From the NCBI GenBank assembly GCA_964471555.1, contig CAYYGM010000201.1:1-5751 (forward strand): a stretch of DNA of 5,751 bases. Direction: 5' to 3'. The notes below the pieces were generated by a model. The model saw only the letters and a program-made list of their open reading frames with translations. It ran no database searches and was not told the origin of the DNA. The DNA comes from JADLFV01 sp964471555 (GTDB lineage Bacteria; Planctomycetota; Phycisphaerae; Phycisphaerales; Phycisphaeraceae). Numbering within the stretch: the stretch's first letter is position 1; each line of letters opens with the position of its first letter. The position numbers and the translations under genes were made by a program. This document shows positions 5,022-5,751 of the stretch, piece after piece.

Positions 5022-5751
5022 ATGGTCGATTACAACCTTATCGCTTCCCTCGACGTTGACGACGACAAAATTCAGGAGATGCTCGAAGCCGAGTACGGCC
5101 AGGCGATCGCCGGCGGTGACATGGACGGCCTGCTGGGCACGCAGATCAGCGACTTCAAGCCCGGCGCCATCCTGCAGGGCAAAGTCATCGGCATGGCGGG
5201 TGACGACTTCCTGATCGAAGTCGGGCTCAAAAGCGAAGGCATCCTCGATCGCAGCGAATTCGATGATCCCAGCGCCGTCGAAGTCGGCGACGTCATCGAA
5301 GTGCTGCTGGAAGAAGTCGAAGGCGACGGCGGACACGTCATCATCTCCAAGCGCAAGGCTGACCGCATCCGCGGCTGGGAGCGCATCATCACCGACAGCA
5401 AGGAAGGTGATGACGTCCAGGGCCGCGTCATGCGCAAGATCAAGGGCGGCCTGCTGGTGGACATCGGCGTGCCCGTGTTCCTGCCCGCCAGCCAGGTGGA
5501 CATCCGCCGCCCCGCCGACATCGGCATCTTCATCGGCCGCTCCATCAAGGCCAAGATCCTCAAGATCGACGAGCAGCGCCGCAACATCGTCATCAGCCGC
5601 CGCAAGCTCATCGAAGAAGAGCGGGCCGAGAAGCGCAAGAAGCTGCTGGAAACGGTCAAGGTCGGCGATGTGGTCGAAGGCACCGTCAAGAACATTGCCG
5701 ACTTCGGCGCGTTCGTGGACCTGGGCGGGATCGACGGCCTGCTGCACATCA
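5022..5751 (+). CDS. rpsA: 30S ribosomal protein S1, N-terminal 243 residues (cut by window end)
   Basis: S1 binds mRNA on the small ribosomal subunit and helps start translation. The frame is open to the window edge with no stop. Seen: an acidic N-terminal segment (about 1-43), a first S1/OB-fold domain (about 44-112, from FKPGAILQGKV to VIISKRKAD), a second (about 128-195, from GDDVQGRV to IVISRRK, with GGLLVDIG and VFLPASQ), a charged linker (EEERAEKRKK) and the opening of a third canonical domain (213 onward, VGDVVEGTVKNIADFGAFVDL, then GLLHI). The order and spacing match S1 proteins with several S1 repeats; more domains are expected beyond the window. The ATG at 5022 is the only usual start codon after the in-frame TAG at 4995, and the next ATG (5079) would remove the N-terminal segment. 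The gene is strongly GC-rich with C/G-ending codons, like a highly expressed core gene. Confidence 0.93.
   Translation, partial: MVDYNLIASLDVDDDKIQEMLEAEYGQAIAGGDMDGLLGTQISDFKPGAILQGKVIGMAGDDFLIEVGLKSEGILDRSEFDDPSAVEVGDVIEVLLEEVEGDGGHVIISKRKADRIRGWERIITDSKEGDDVQGRVMRKIKGGLLVDIGVPVFLPASQVDIRRPADIGIFIGRSIKAKILKIDEQRRNIVISRRKLIEEERAEKRKKLLETVKVGDVVEGTVKNIADFGAFVDLGGIDGLLHI

Noticed and set aside
4805..5059. Small open frames across the rpsA leader, including one starting at 4873
   Set aside because: They lack ribosome binding sites and family resemblance, and overlap the predicted promoter and leader. The 4873 ATG overlaps the -10 box.
4926..5747. 273-codon open frame on the minus strand
   Set aside because: It is antisense to the S1 gene, which has clear S1 domains; its D/A/L-rich sequence mirrors the S1 codons.

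Overview
The window looks like part of a planctomycete chromosome, probably class Phycisphaerae. This is an inference from three things. One encoded protein carries both a GDANGD...DLQILGD-type dockerin-like pair and a PEP-CTERM tail. The solute-binding protein is of the TPHN/WRAGGTS/FGGG kind that I associate with planctomycetes. A secreted sialidase sits next to them, and the genes are mostly GC-rich and widely spaced. No species can be named from the sequence alone.

Layout: positions 1-160 hold no gene, only short repeats. Positions 161-1504 (minus) encode a secreted HAF-repeat protein with a dockerin-like module and a PEP-CTERM sorting signal; its start is set by a good ribosome binding site. 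Positions 1505-1835 are non-coding and include a hairpin in the leader of that gene. Positions 1836-3377 (minus) encode a membrane-anchored ABC-type solute-binding protein with a glycine-rich linker. Positions 3378-3579 are a divergent intergenic region with a strong sigma70-type promoter facing right and overlapping, competing hairpins on the leftward side. Positions 3580-4713 (plus) encode an exported GH33-type sialidase with all six expected catalytic residues and five Asp boxes. Positions 4714-5021 hold a 112-bp imperfect inverted-repeat element followed by the promoter and long leader of the next gene. Positions 5022-5751 (plus) are the first 243 codons of ribosomal protein S1 (rpsA), cut by the window end.

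The genes do not form one operon. The two minus-strand genes are separated by 331 nt, and the two plus-strand genes each have their own plausible promoter. Three products act outside the cytoplasm (surface repeat protein, solute-binding protein, sialidase), which fits a glycan-scavenging, particle-associated life, but no direct functional link between them is shown. The PEP-CTERM gene is visibly less GC-rich than the S1 and sialidase genes. I see no defence system, CRISPR array, tRNA, rRNA or transposase. The most unusual structures are non-coding: the 112-bp palindromic element, the inverted repeat over the rpsA -10 box, and the competing hairpins upstream of the solute-binding protein.
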